Below are positions 36,232 through 45,294 of a stretch of DNA of 64,000 nucleotides, in pieces. The notes under the pieces are model-generated. The model was not told where the DNA came from, did no database searches, and worked only from the letters and a program-made list of their open reading frames with translations. The stretch is from the NCBI GenBank assembly GCA_020634165.1, contig JACKCF010000004.1:1-64000 (forward strand). Reading direction: 5' to 3'. The number at the start of each line of letters is the position of its first letter. The stretch's first letter is position 1. The stretch comes from Anaerolineaceae bacterium. GTDB taxonomy: Bacteria; Chloroflexota; Anaerolineae; Aggregatilineales; Phototrophicaceae. The position numbers and the translations under genes are program-made.

Positions 36232-37350
36232 CTAGCGCAGCAGTGATTGATACAGTGCGACCATCTGCTCTGCGACATGGGTCCAGGTCGCAGCCTGTGC
36301 TTTGCGACGCCCAGCTTCGCCCATTTTCCGAGCAAGCGATTCATCCGTCAGCAACCGAACAATCGCAGGGGGCAGTTCTTGCTCTACATCAGTCTGGCTC
36401 ACGATCAAGCCTGTGACGCCATCGTCGATGGCGTCAACCACGCCGCTGTTATCCGTGCCGATGACAGGTAATGCAGCGGCACTGGCTTCCAGATGCACCA
36501 GGCCAAAACCCTCGAACTTCCAGCCATCATTCATCGAGGGCAGCACAAACACATCTGCCACTGCGTATGACTCCAGCAGCGTTTCTTCCGGCACAAATCC
36601 TAACAGATGCACCGTATCTTCTAAACCCAACCGTTCAATGTCGCCTTCGACCTGATCGACGTAATTCGGTTCAGCGGATGTTGTACCCAGGACCAAGCAC
36701 TGTACTTCAGGGATAGTCTCGCGAACCTTTGCTATCGCCCGAACCAGTTCGAGCGTTCCCTTGCGCCGCTTGACGCCCCCTGCCGTAATGACTGTTGGCC
36801 CACGCTTCGGTTGCGAGGGGGCGGGCAGATGAGCAAATCGCTCGGCATCGACCGCATTGGCGATCACCTGGGTTCGGGCCGCAGGTAACACCTCTTTAGC
36901 AACCTGTTCAGTGTAATGGCTGACGCAAGCCATCACCATGCGTCGATACGCCCACTTGTAAAGCATGCTAACAGGCCAGCCGCGCTGCTGTGGGTAACGC
37001 GCATAACTGCCGTGTACCGTCATCACCAGCGGACGACTGCCAGCGATCATGGCGGCCAGCGGTGCATACAATTCGACTGTCGTATGGATGACGTCACAGT
37101 CCATCAGCATCATACGCGCTGACGGTAATGCATCTGCCAGCTTGAACAAAAAACGAGGTTCTTGCGGGGTCACATCCGGCAAAATCGGGACGATGGTGTA
37201 ATCGAGGTCATCGTCTTCAATTTCCATATTCTGCGGAACCAGCACCGTGACTTCGTGACCGACATCAACCAGCGCCAGCACCAGAGCACGGCTGTAGTGC
37301 TCCCATCCGCTGTTGGCGGTCAGTTTTGCGGCCAGGATGCCTATATGCAT
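36232..37350 (-). CDS. Glycosyltransferase family 4
   Basis: A 372-residue GT-B retaining glycosyltransferase. It has the Gly-rich N-terminus 'MHIGILAAKLTANSGWEHYSR', 'VITAGGVKRRKGTLELVRAI' at the domain border, and the E-x7-E motif 'EGFGLVHLEASAAALPVIG'. It is only distantly similar to the GT4 at 6715. The substrate is unknown. The gene is followed by no clear terminator and lies 169 bp downstream of a divergent-free gap to the pseudokinase gene (same strand). Confidence 0.88.
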   Translation of the reverse strand: MHIGILAAKLTANSGWEHYSRALVLALVDVGHEVTVLVPQNMEIEDDDLDYTIVPILPDVTPQEPRFLFKLADALPSARMMLMDCDVIHTTVELYAPLAAMIAGSRPLVMTVHGSYARYPQQRGWPVSMLYKWAYRRMVMACVSHYTEQVAKEVLPAARTQVIANAVDAERFAHLPAPSQPKRGPTVITAGGVKRRKGTLELVRAIAKVRETIPEVQCLVLGTTSAEPNYVDQVEGDIERLGLEDTVHLLGFVPEETLLESYAVADVFVLPSMNDGWKFEGFGLVHLEASAAALPVIGTDNSGVVDAIDDGVTGLIVSQTDVEQELPPAIVRLLTDESLARKMGEAGRRKAQAATWTHVAEQMVALYQSLLR

Positions 37351-37403
37351 GGGAAATTCACACTCTGGAAATGGATCATCCGCCTATTATAGCGGAAGCA
37401 AAA

Positions 37404-37432
37404 GAGGCACGGACAGGGCGTTTGCCCTGTCC
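37404..37432 (-). terminator. Terminator of the HEAT-repeat gene
   Basis: On the minus strand GGACAGGGC-AAAC-GCCCTGTCC is a perfect 9-bp stem, followed by GTGCCTCTTTTG. It separates the HEAT gene from the glycosyltransferase downstream. Confidence 0.72.
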
Positions 37433-37438
37433 AACAGA

Positions 37439-37921
37439 TTATACGGATTGTGCTTGAATACGCTCGATGGCTTCCTTGGCAAAGCGGCTGACGCCCGCGT
37501 CGCTGTCGTTGCAGGCGACTTCCAGCGGCTTAATGGCGCGATTGCTGCCAATCTTGCCCAGCGCCATCGCTGACGCGCGGCGAACGGCCTTGTTGTCATC
37601 AAAGAGGGCCTTCACCAGCCCAGGTACCGCCGGATGGCCAATGCTGATCAGGGCACCGGTTGATGCCATACGCAGGAACATGTCGTCAAAGCGTAATGCG
37701 ACCAATAAATCTGGTACGGCGCTCTCGGCTTCGTCGCCGATCTTTGACAGGGCCTGTGCTGCAAGGTAGCGTGTGCCTGGGTCAGCTTCTCGCACGAGCT
37801 GCGACAGAAAAGGTACAGCGGGTGCGTACTTTTCTTCCCCCAGGAACGTAATCGCTTCGGCGCGCTCTTCAACATTTCCGCTCTTCAGCGTATCAAATGC
37901 GCGTTCCAGGGTGTTGGTCAT
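37439..37921 (-). CDS. HEAT-repeat protein
   Basis: A 160-residue all-helical protein with about five HEAT/PBS-lyase-like repeats: 'NVEERAEAITFLGEEKYAPAV', 'DPGTRYLAAQALSKIGDEA', 'MFLRMASTGALISIGHPAV', 'NKAVRRASAMALGKIGSNRAI', 'DAGVSRFAKEAIERI', the longest shown here only in part by its core Ala-Leu-x-x-Ile-Gly. Such repeats form protein-binding solenoids. GGAG lies 5 nt before the ATG. A partner cannot be named. Confidence 0.85.
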   Translation of the reverse strand: MTNTLERAFDTLKSGNVEERAEAITFLGEEKYAPAVPFLSQLVREADPGTRYLAAQALSKIGDEAESAVPDLLVALRFDDMFLRMASTGALISIGHPAVPGLVKALFDDNKAVRRASAMALGKIGSNRAIKPLEVACNDSDAGVSRFAKEAIERIQAQSV

Positions 37922-38086
37922 GGTGTCTCCAATGCTGAGTAAAATATACGAACTGCGGTTGTGCCATCATGTACTGCATGATATGACATCAACCGCCACC
38001 TATAGACGGCCCAAAACCGCCCAAATTTACCGGACTTTTGTAAACGATATATAAGAAATATGAACGATGACTTATAAGTCCGGGCT

Positions 38087-38377
38087 TTAGCTATCCGCGC
38101 CTTCAGTGGCTTCTTTCTGACGCGCATCCAGACGATCAGCGCGTTCATTCCAGGCGCGCACAGATGGGGATTCATCTGCGGTCGAGCCATGTGCGCTGAC
38201 ATCTTCCTGCGCACCATAGAACATGACCGCCACAACGACCCAGAATGCAACAATAATAATGGCGAGCATGGCTGCAATGGCTAATTCCGGTTGGCCAACG
38301 ACCAGAACAATCAACCAGATAACAAAAGACGCCGCCATACCGGCTGCCAGTTTGCCACCCATCGTATCCAAATTCAT
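38087..38377 (-). CDS. Small two-TM membrane protein
   Basis: A 96-residue protein with two adjacent hydrophobic helices (about 8-29 and 33-54) and a hydrophilic, charged tail of about 40 residues. AGAGGG precedes the ATG. It resembles small conserved membrane proteins of unknown role. A long-looped inverted repeat, CCGGACTT...AAGTCCGG (38030-38083) with an inner palindrome ACTTATAAGT, lies downstream and may end its transcript. Confidence 0.65.
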   Translation of the reverse strand: MNLDTMGGKLAAGMAASFVIWLIVLVVGQPELAIAAMLAIIIVAFWVVVAVMFYGAQEDVSAHGSTADESPSVRAWNERADRLDARQKEATEGADS

Positions 38378-38962
38378 GTGACTTGCCCTCTCTTTAGCAT
38401 GACGATGCAGGTTATCCGCCTACAGGGTTTGCTCAATAAATTCATTATAACGAGCTTGCTGCCTGTTCGTAAGTCAAGATTAGAAAGTGAGGCTTGTTCT
38501 TAGTGAACGTTTAGTGGCCGACAATACAACACATATGTGGAAACTGGGAATTTTTCAAATGGATTACTCATCGTAACTTAGTGACAGGCTGGTATATTAA
38601 ACAATGGCTTGGACATTTTCGCCCTCCGTCGTTACTATACGCCATGTGCCATAAGCCAGTTCCTTCATTATACAGTCATCAGATTCTATGGTTGGCAGCT
38701 TGTTTGCCATGCCATATGCTTGTGAGTGAGAGCGGTTTTTGGTAAACTGTACGCACATTTGTGAAAAAAAGAATAAAGTTCCCATTACAAACGTCATTGA
38801 CATTATTTTCAACAAAAACGAGCGCACCTTATGCGCCCTTCAACGACGAATGTCGGAAACGAACGTGGTTCGCGATACACGAGAGAATAACAGTCGCATT
38901 GACTGAATGAGCGCACCAACTGAATTCATCTTGTCTATACCGGAAAAGTAGGACTTAACGGA
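38378..38962. other. Long non-coding gap upstream of the oxidase operon
   Basis: This 585-base divergent region is more AT-rich than its surroundings and should hold the promoters of the cox operon and of the small membrane protein gene. I see no confident promoter hexamers, tRNA or hairpin. A 76-codon minus-strand frame at 38597-38827 has a hydrophobic start but codon use unlike the flanking genes, and I do not call it. Confidence 0.5.
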
Positions 38963-40486
38963 ATGGCAACAACTCAACATCAGCAGAGTTCCAACTCAGC
39001 CACCTTTGGGATCAGCCTTGTAAGCATCATCATCTTCGGTGTTGCGATGGTCATCTTCGGCCTCGTGATTGGGGGTGTGTTCACCGCCAAAATTTTGCCG
39101 GAGCAGGCATCAGAGCAGGCCATCGCCACCGACGGACTTTTCCAGGTCCTGCTGACGATTGGCTCGATGGTGTTCTTCCTTGTGCAGGGGCTGCTGCTCA
39201 TCAGCGTCATACGCTTCCGTCACCGCCCCAATGATGTCACGGACGGCCCCAACATTCATGGGAACGTCACACTGGAAATCGTCTGGACGATTATTCCGTC
39301 GGCGATTGTGGTCGTATTGGCCATCCTGTCTTATGTCGTCTGGCAGAGCAATTCAGCGCCGCAGGACCAGCCTAATTTCGTCAATGGCGAACCCATTACG
39401 ATTAATGCACGTGGTCAGCGCTTCGCCTGGACTTTTGAATATGTCACCAATGTCGAACTGCCCGCAGAAGAAGCAGGCGCGGTGACGGTACAGAATGATG
39501 GTGAAGAGAGCGCTCCAGAAATGGTCAGCTTTACCACCAATGAACTGCATGCCTATGCTGGCCAGAATATCGAACTGCAAATGCAGACGGCGGATGTCAT
39601 TCACTCCTTCTGGATTCCGGCTATGCGCGTCAAACAGGACCTGCTACCGGGCAAGGAAACCACCATTCGCTTTACTCCGATTGCAACGGAAGAAGGTTTT
39701 CCCTATACCACTCTTCAAGGCCCATTTGACCTGCTGCTGGAAGAAAACGGCACTCGTGAGACGCGCAGCTTTGGTGATTCCACCCAACTGATTGTACGGG
39801 TCATCGGCGAAGAGAGCGGCGGCAACCTGACGCGCGTCCAGCTTGATACGGGTTTGCAAGCGCTGGTTGATTCCAACCTGATTGGCCCCAAGTATGCTCG
39901 CTATCGCCTGAACTGCGCGGAATTATGCGGTGGCGGCCATGGCGAAATGTACTCTTATCTGATCGTTCATCCTGACGAAGAATCGTACCTGGCAGCTTTC
40001 TATGATGGGCGTGTCGATGCTGTGCTAAACCCACCCGCAGACCCCATTCTGCAAGGTGAACGTGCAATCACAGCTTATGCCTGTGCTGGCTGCCACACAC
40101 TGGATGCACTCGGCTGGAGCGGTATGACTGGCCCGGCCCTCAATGGTATTGGCGACCGCGCTGGTGGCCGCGCTGGTTCAACAGGCGTCAGCAACGGTGC
40201 GGAATACATCGTTCAGTCGATCCGTCACCCGCAGGATTACTATGTACCGGGCTACAACGGCGTCATCATGCCCGTTCACGATAGCACCGACGACAACACC
40301 AATACCTACATGTCCCAGAGTGACCTGATTGGCATTGTCGCCTACCTGTGTTCCCAAACCGCAAGTGGTGATATAACCGACAGCACCTGCGGCCTGGAAA
40401 GCTGGCAAGCGGAAAATAATACTCTGACCGACCCCGCGGCTGTCATCAGCGAACTGCAAGCGTTGAGCGACCCGTATCAAGAATAA
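38963..40486 (+). CDS. coxB: Cytochrome c oxidase subunit II with fused cytochrome c domain (caa3 type)
   Basis: A 507-residue subunit II. Two membrane helices lie at about 15-40 and 55-115. The CuA domain has the first His in 'VIHSFWIPAMRVKQDLLPGK' (quoted here by its core H-S-F-W) and 'CAELCGGGHGEM' with Cys318, Cys322, His326 and Met329. A C-terminal cytochrome c domain follows, with heme motif Cys374-Ala-Gly-Cys377-His378 and a distal Met in 'GVIMPVHD'. It accepts electrons and passes them to CuA and subunit I. It is the first gene of the oxidase operon. Confidence 0.96.
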   Translation: MATTQHQQSSNSATFGISLVSIIIFGVAMVIFGLVIGGVFTAKILPEQASEQAIATDGLFQVLLTIGSMVFFLVQGLLLISVIRFRHRPNDVTDGPNIHGNVTLEIVWTIIPSAIVVVLAILSYVVWQSNSAPQDQPNFVNGEPITINARGQRFAWTFEYVTNVELPAEEAGAVTVQNDGEESAPEMVSFTTNELHAYAGQNIELQMQTADVIHSFWIPAMRVKQDLLPGKETTIRFTPIATEEGFPYTTLQGPFDLLLEENGTRETRSFGDSTQLIVRVIGEESGGNLTRVQLDTGLQALVDSNLIGPKYARYRLNCAELCGGGHGEMYSYLIVHPDEESYLAAFYDGRVDAVLNPPADPILQGERAITAYACAGCHTLDALGWSGMTGPALNGIGDRAGGRAGSTGVSNGAEYIVQSIRHPQDYYVPGYNGVIMPVHDSTDDNTNTYMSQSDLIGIVAYLCSQTASGDITDSTCGLESWQAENNTLTDPAAVISELQALSDPYQE

Positions 40487-40502
40487 TTGACATTCAAACT
40501 GA

Positions 40503-40520
40503 GGGTGGGATGGCCCACCC
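40503..40520 (+). other. Intercistronic hairpin between coxB and coxA
   Basis: GGGTGGG-ATGG-CCCACCC, a perfect 7-bp GC-rich stem with no U tract. Together with a similar hairpin after coxA it may act in mRNA processing or in setting subunit ratios. Confidence 0.55.
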
Positions 40521-40559
40521 CAAACCTGTCACCGACGATGATGGAAAGGTAATTGTTTC

Positions 40560-42275
40560 ATGGCAACCATCTCAGTACCGATAGGCGAGCGGCAGACGCA
40601 ATCCATGCCGCACTGGACGGAATACTTCCGCTGGACGGTCGATCACAAGATCATCGGCGTGCAGTATGGTGTCACCGCCTTCGTTTTCTTCCTGGTTGGT
40701 GGTGCGCTGGCGATGTTGATCCGCTGGGAGCTTTTGACTCCGGCGCTCGACACCATGGCCTCCGGCACGGCCTATAACCAGCTCTTTACGATTCACGGTA
40801 CGATCATGATCTTCCTGTTTGTCATCCCAATGTGGGGGGCCTTCGGGAATTATCTGATTCCATTGCAACTGGGTGCGGGGGATATGGCTTTCCCCTGGCT
40901 GAATGCCTTCGCTTTCTGGCTGATCCCGCCAGCGGGCATCCTGGTGATTATGGGCTACTTCGTCGGTCAAGCCGAAGCAGGCTGGACAGCTTACCCGCCG
41001 CTTTCGACCCTTTTCAGTGGTGATGGCCAGACCTTGTGGGCGATGGGTGCTCACTTGCTCGGTTTCTCGTCCATCCTGGGTTCGATCAACTTCCTCGTGA
41101 CGATCCTCAACATGCGCCCGGAAGGCATGTCCATCTGGAAGATGCCGCTTTTCTGTTGGGCGCAGATGGCTACCAGCACCATTGCCGTGATGGCGACACC
41201 TTTCCTGGCGGGCGCACTCACACTGATGCTGCTGGATCGCGTCGGCGGTACATCTTTCTTCGATGCCACCCAGGGCGGTGATGTGCTGCTCTGGCAGAAT
41301 GTGTTCTGGTTCTACAGCCACCCGGCTGTGTATATCATGATTCTCCCTGGTATGGGCGTCCTGAGTGAAGTCCTCAGCGTGCACAGCCGCAAGCCAATCT
41401 TCGGCTATCGTATGATTGGCCTCAGCAGTATGGCCATCGCGATTGTGGGCTTCTTCGTGTGGGCACACCACATGTTCACCAGCCTACAGCCGGAACTGCG
41501 CATTCCGTTCATGGTTACTACCATGATTATCGCCGTGCCGACGGGCATTAAAATCTTTAGCTGGATCGGGACGCTGTGGGGCGGCAAGATTCGCTTCACC
41601 AGCGCGATGTTATTCTCGCTGGGCTTCCTGTCGATGTTCGTGATTGGCGGTATCAGCGGCGTTATGCTGGCAGCGATTCCGTTTAACTATCAGGTTCATG
41701 ACACCTATTTCGTCGTCAGCCACTTCCACTTTGTGCTCTTCGGTGGTGCTGTCTTCGCGATTTACAGTGGTCTGTATCACTGGTTCCCGAAGGTTACGGG
41801 GCGTATGTTGAATGAAACCCTCGGTCGCATTCACTTTGTGCTGACCTATCTGGGCTTCTTCTTCACCTTTTTCCCGATGCACATGGCCGGTATGCTCGGT
41901 ATGCCGCGTCGTGTCGCGGTGTATGCACCAGAGCTGCAAACCTGGAACGTGATTATCAGTATTTTCTCGTTCATACTGGGTATTTCGACATTTGTCTTCG
42001 TTGGCAATGCGATCTGGAGCGTGGCACGTGGCCGCCGCGCAGGCGCTAATCCCTGGCGTGCGCTCACCCTGGAATGGGCAACCACGTCGCCGCCACCAGC
42101 CTGGAACTTCGACGAGCCACCCATTCCGTTTGAAGACCCATATGGCTACGGGACAGACGCTGCTACGGCCTATCTGGACGCGATTGATCGCACCTTCGGC
42201 GTGCCGGAGCCGCCACGACCCAACATCACCGGCGGCAATTCGCCCGAAGCGCTGCCTTCACCAGCCGGTGACTAG
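40560..42275 (+). CDS. coxA: Cytochrome c oxidase subunit I, A2 type
   Basis: A 571-residue heme-copper oxidase subunit I with 12 or more helices. Heme a and a3/CuB ligands are visible: 'FTIHGTIMIF', 'YSHPAVYIMILPGMG', 'AHHMFTS' and 'YFVVSHFHFVLFGG'. The 'YSHPAVY' sequence, with no Glu where A1 enzymes have GHPEVY, is the signature of A2-type oxidases such as the Thermus caa3 enzyme. This fits the cytochrome c fused to subunit II. It reduces oxygen to water with proton pumping at the cytoplasmic membrane. Confidence 0.97.
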   Translation: MATISVPIGERQTQSMPHWTEYFRWTVDHKIIGVQYGVTAFVFFLVGGALAMLIRWELLTPALDTMASGTAYNQLFTIHGTIMIFLFVIPMWGAFGNYLIPLQLGAGDMAFPWLNAFAFWLIPPAGILVIMGYFVGQAEAGWTAYPPLSTLFSGDGQTLWAMGAHLLGFSSILGSINFLVTILNMRPEGMSIWKMPLFCWAQMATSTIAVMATPFLAGALTLMLLDRVGGTSFFDATQGGDVLLWQNVFWFYSHPAVYIMILPGMGVLSEVLSVHSRKPIFGYRMIGLSSMAIAIVGFFVWAHHMFTSLQPELRIPFMVTTMIIAVPTGIKIFSWIGTLWGGKIRFTSAMLFSLGFLSMFVIGGISGVMLAAIPFNYQVHDTYFVVSHFHFVLFGGAVFAIYSGLYHWFPKVTGRMLNETLGRIHFVLTYLGFFFTFFPMHMAGMLGMPRRVAVYAPELQTWNVIISIFSFILGISTFVFVGNAIWSVARGRRAGANPWRALTLEWATTSPPPAWNFDEPPIPFEDPYGYGTDAATAYLDAIDRTFGVPEPPRPNITGGNSPEALPSPAGD

Positions 42276-42300
42276 CCTGACGCGACTGACATCAGCAAGT

Positions 42301-42320
42301 AGGGGCGCAGCAGCGCCCCT
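42301..42320 (+). other. Intercistronic hairpin after coxA
   Basis: AGGGGCGC-AGCA-GCGCCCCT, a perfect 8-bp GC stem without a following T run. It could stabilise the upstream coxBA message or attenuate transcription into the subunit III genes. Confidence 0.6.
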
Positions 42321-42394
42321 CTCTACATTTTCGGCAGCACAAAGGTTGTAAGTCAGCATTCAACCATTTGTCTTTTAGACAAGCGAGCAATATT

Positions 42395-43018
42395 ATGCAG
42401 TACATGGACAATTACCGTCCACTAACCCTTGAAGAAAAGAAAAAGAAGGATCGCGAACGTGCGGAGCGCGATGCTGAAATGCGTGCCCGCAACAACCGCA
42501 TGGGGCTAGCGATCTTCCAAGGCTCCTGGATTATGGCCTTTGTGTGCCTTGCGATTGTCTACCTGGTTATGGGTGCTGTACCTGGTTGGCGACCCGCAGA
42601 AGGCCATCGACCGGATGCGCTGCTGCCGACAATCGCGACTTTGATCCTGCTGACATCATCATGGCTGGCCCGCAGCGGCTGGAGAGCCGTCACCCGCGAC
42701 GATGTGCAAAAATTCCTGTCACAGTGGATGATCGCCATTGTGCTAAGTGGCGTCTTCGTCGTCATTATGATGACGCAGTTCTTCGCCATCAGCCCAACCG
42801 AAACCGATATACAGTATGTCGAGCTTTACCGCCTGATGATTGCCTATCATGCTATTCACGCCGTCATTATCGGCTACATGATGGTGCAGGTCTGGCGATA
42901 TGGCCGCGCAGGCCACTATCACAGTGACAATCACTGGTCAGTAGAAGCCGGACTCAAATTACAGTATTTCGTCACGGCAGCCTGGCTGATTTTTTATGCG
43001 GTGCTGTATCTGACATAA
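42395..43018 (+). CDS. Cytochrome c oxidase subunit III-like protein (copy 1)
   Basis: A 207-residue membrane protein with about five helices. It has a long charged N-terminus ('LEEKKKKDRERAERDAEMRA'), then helices with 'TLILLTSSWLARSGW', 'YHAIHAVIIGYMMVQV' and 'EAGLKLQYFVTAAWLIFYAVLYL', which follow the subunit III pattern. It lacks the two N-terminal helices of long subunit III, as in A2-type oxidases. The ATG at 42395 is chosen over a TTG at 42368. A second subunit III-like gene lies at 44014; which is the structural subunit is not clear. Confidence 0.78.
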   Translation: MQYMDNYRPLTLEEKKKKDRERAERDAEMRARNNRMGLAIFQGSWIMAFVCLAIVYLVMGAVPGWRPAEGHRPDALLPTIATLILLTSSWLARSGWRAVTRDDVQKFLSQWMIAIVLSGVFVVIMMTQFFAISPTETDIQYVELYRLMIAYHAIHAVIIGYMMVQVWRYGRAGHYHSDNHWSVEAGLKLQYFVTAAWLIFYAVLYLT

Positions 43019-43040
43019 CCTGAAAGTGATGCGCCGCGCT

Positions 43041-43069
43041 ATGACGAACCGAGAGGTTCACGGTATAAT
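43041..43069 (+). promoter_or_regulatory. Candidate internal promoter in the cox operon
   Basis: ATGACG, 17 bases, then TATAAT. The -10 box is consensus and the -35 matches four of six positions. It lies 110 bp before the gene at 43180, in a 161-bp gap that is long for this operon. The spacer contains a small GAACC-GAGA-GGTTC hairpin. Confidence 0.4.
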
Positions 43070-43179
43070 GACGGCGCTTTTGATGAAATAACGAATCGCT
43101 TTGATCTACAGACAACTTATCTGCGATTCCTTTTGAAAAACGAGTACTCTCAAGTGCACTTAAGGAGAGCAAGACCGTA

Positions 43180-43962
43180 ATGTTCATAAAACCTGGCCTT
43201 CAACGTGCTGTGCCGATGGGCATCCTGGGCTTTATCGTCGGCGTGGCCCTGGTGCAACTGATCCGCAGCCTGCAACAAATGGACCCTCTCTGGGACCCCA
43301 ATGTCATCTTCGTGGTGATTCCCTTCTTCATTGTCGGGTTCTTCATGTGGGGTATGGGCGCGTTCAACCCACGTATGAGCGAGCATGCTCACGGGCCTGA
43401 CGATGCCCATGAAACGTCTATCGTCGCGGTTGAGGGCGATGGTGCTGCCCACGAAGCAGAAGATGCTCCTGGCCCATTTGCCCTGCTGATGAGCCAGATG
43501 TGGAAGATTTCTTTCGCGCTCATCCTGATTGTGGTCATTCTGTTCGCGTTTGCGACCGCCCCCACCGGACTGTTCTTGCGTCAGGTAAACCAGGCCGAAG
43601 GCAACGTCGCCGCTGTAGAAACGCAGCAGAATTTCTTGCTGCCACTCGGTATCGATACCGTTCAGGCCAGCCAATTATCGGTCTTCCTGGCCTTTATAAT
43701 CTTCACTGTGCTGTCAGTCGTGGCTGTTGCGGGTGTGATCGGCTTCCTGCTGACGTTCCTCAGCAAAGAAGCAAAGTTCGCAGAAGTGACCGAATCTACA
43801 TCGATTAGACACCATGCCTCGGAGCCGCAGGGAATCATCGGCATCATTGTGCGCATCGTGGGCTGGCTTGTAGGCGTATTGCAATGGGTTTTACGTGGCA
43901 TTGGTGGGTTGGCACGCGGTTTACGCCGAGGCATTCCGTATTTCTTCGGCTACCGCAACTAA
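43180..43962 (+). CDS. Cox-operon membrane protein of unknown function
   Basis: A 260-residue protein with helices at about 12-30, 43-60, 112-130 and 165-190 and an amphipathic Gly/Ile/Val-rich C-terminal stretch. A His/Asp/Glu-rich cytoplasmic loop (about 70-95, 'EHAHGPDDAHE') could bind metal. I do not recognise the family. Its position between the two subunit III genes and its strong AAGGAG site suggest a lineage-specific subunit or assembly factor, such as a copper chaperone-like role; this is inference only. Confidence 0.7.
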   Translation: MFIKPGLQRAVPMGILGFIVGVALVQLIRSLQQMDPLWDPNVIFVVIPFFIVGFFMWGMGAFNPRMSEHAHGPDDAHETSIVAVEGDGAAHEAEDAPGPFALLMSQMWKISFALILIVVILFAFATAPTGLFLRQVNQAEGNVAAVETQQNFLLPLGIDTVQASQLSVFLAFIIFTVLSVVAVAGVIGFLLTFLSKEAKFAEVTESTSIRHHASEPQGIIGIIVRIVGWLVGVLQWVLRGIGGLARGLRRGIPYFFGYRN

Positions 43963-44013
43963 ATTTAACTAACAGGTATTTGAGAGTGACTGCTTAACTG
44001 TAGGGAGAGATTT

Positions 44014-44832
44014 ATGGCGAATATCGCATTAAGCGCCGATGGCCACGGTCACAGCGCCGCCGAAGTCGCACATAAGAATAGCAACCAGAAGTTGGCGATG
44101 TGGCTTTATTTAGCCAGCGAAATCGTCATCTTCTCAATTATGATCGTTGGCTATGCCATCTGGCGCTTGAACGAACCAGATGCCGTCAGCAACATCCACA
44201 AAACACTGAGCATTATCCCCGTGACGATCAACACCTTCCTATTGCTCAGTAGTAGTTGGGCAATGGTGATGGGTTTGCGCGCCATTGAAATGGGCAATCG
44301 CCAGATGTTTATGCGCTGGATTGGCGCGACAGCCCTGCTAGGCGCGATCTTCGTGGCTGGCCAGTGGCTGGAGTATCGTGAGCTTTCTCACATGAATCTG
44401 ACGCTCCAGCGGTCGGATATGACGCTGGAAGATGAAATTTTCGAGTCGTCGCTGGAAATCTCCCAGGTTGATGGCGGCTACGAAGTGAATGTACTCAACC
44501 AGCAGATTCTCGATGGCCTGGACCTGAGCTACGATACCGAGCGCTTCGTCGAGCCAACTGTGCTTACTGAGCAGGAATACGCCGAGTTCGAGCAGGCGGT
44601 CACGACTGAAGTTGTAGGCGCAACCGCCAACTTCGGTATGCGGTTCTATGCCCCGACAGCATTTCACGGTTTCCACGTTGTGGTCGGTGTGCTGCTGGCC
44701 CTGCAAGTCCTTTATCTGGGCAGCAAAGGCTTCTACGATGACAACCCCATCGGTGTCGAGTTGTTCGGCCTCTACTGGCACTTCGTCGATGTGGTCTGGA
44801 TTCTCTTGTTCACCCTGATTTACCTGGTATAG
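44014..44832 (+). CDS. coxC: Cytochrome c oxidase subunit III with a large insertion (copy 2)
   Basis: A 272-residue subunit III. The family pattern is 'KLAMWLYLASEIVIFSIMIV', 'TFLLLSSSWAMVMGLRA', 'GQWLEYREL', 'FYAPTAFHGFHVVVGV' and 'YWHFVDVVWILLFTLIYLV', each shown by its core. Between GQWLEYREL (about 125) and FYAPTAFHG (about 210) an acidic insertion of about 80 residues, rich in Glu/Asp/Gln, replaces the usual short loop and should face outside. GGGAGAG precedes ATG. It is followed within 10 bp by the subunit IV gene. Confidence 0.88.
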   Translation: MANIALSADGHGHSAAEVAHKNSNQKLAMWLYLASEIVIFSIMIVGYAIWRLNEPDAVSNIHKTLSIIPVTINTFLLLSSSWAMVMGLRAIEMGNRQMFMRWIGATALLGAIFVAGQWLEYRELSHMNLTLQRSDMTLEDEIFESSLEISQVDGGYEVNVLNQQILDGLDLSYDTERFVEPTVLTEQEYAEFEQAVTTEVVGATANFGMRFYAPTAFHGFHVVVGVLLALQVLYLGSKGFYDDNPIGVELFGLYWHFVDVVWILLFTLIYLV

Positions 44833-44841
44833 GCGGCCACC

Positions 44842-45270
44842 ATGACTGACGAAAATACACACATTGACACCGCACAGGAAGATAATAACCAAACGGAAGT
44901 TTCAGAAGCCCAAATGTCGGTACGGCACCATCACTATACCGATGAGGTCGCAATTCCGATCTTTGGTACGGTAACGGTCCCTGGTGGCATCTATACGGCT
45001 GTGTTCATCGCACTCGGTTTCTTCACCATTCTTGAAGTGGTGACCGCGGAACTCTTCGCCTTAAGTGGCATAAAAATCTTCATGCTGATGGGCATTGCTG
45101 TCCTTAAAGCCTTCCTGGTAATCTGGTTCTATATGCACCTCAACCGCGATGGCCGCAGCAATCCGCTGCTGTATGTTGTGCTCTTGCTACCGCTGACAGT
45201 CACGTTGCTTTCGATCTTCTACCTGCTGGGTGTACCCTCGTTCGGCGGCCTGGGATATGGCGCCCTGTAG
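44842..45270 (+). CDS. Cytochrome c oxidase subunit IV (COX4_pro type)
   Basis: A 142-residue protein with an acidic N-terminus of about 45 residues and three membrane helices. 'GIAVLKAFLVIWFYMHLNRD' is the core of the prokaryotic subunit IV signature (helix ending W-F-Y-M-H-L). It is the last gene of the oxidase operon, 10 bp after coxC and just before a strong terminator. It is thought to stabilise the oxidase rather than take part in catalysis. Confidence 0.9.
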   Translation: MTDENTHIDTAQEDNNQTEVSEAQMSVRHHHYTDEVAIPIFGTVTVPGGIYTAVFIALGFFTILEVVTAELFALSGIKIFMLMGIAVLKAFLVIWFYMHLNRDGRSNPLLYVVLLLPLTVTLLSIFYLLGVPSFGGLGYGAL

Positions 45271-45294
45271 CGACGCCCTCACCTGAAACAAGCC

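Noticed and set aside
38597..38827. Minus-strand frame of 76 codons with a hydrophobic start, upstream of coxB
   Set aside because: Codon use is AT-rich and unlike neighbours, there is no convincing ribosome site and no family pattern. It may be a real small protein but I cannot support it.
40572..41471. Minus-strand frame of 299 codons, rich in His/Glu/Arg
   Set aside because: Antisense shadow of the coxA membrane helices; the composition is what hydrophobic codons give when read backwards.
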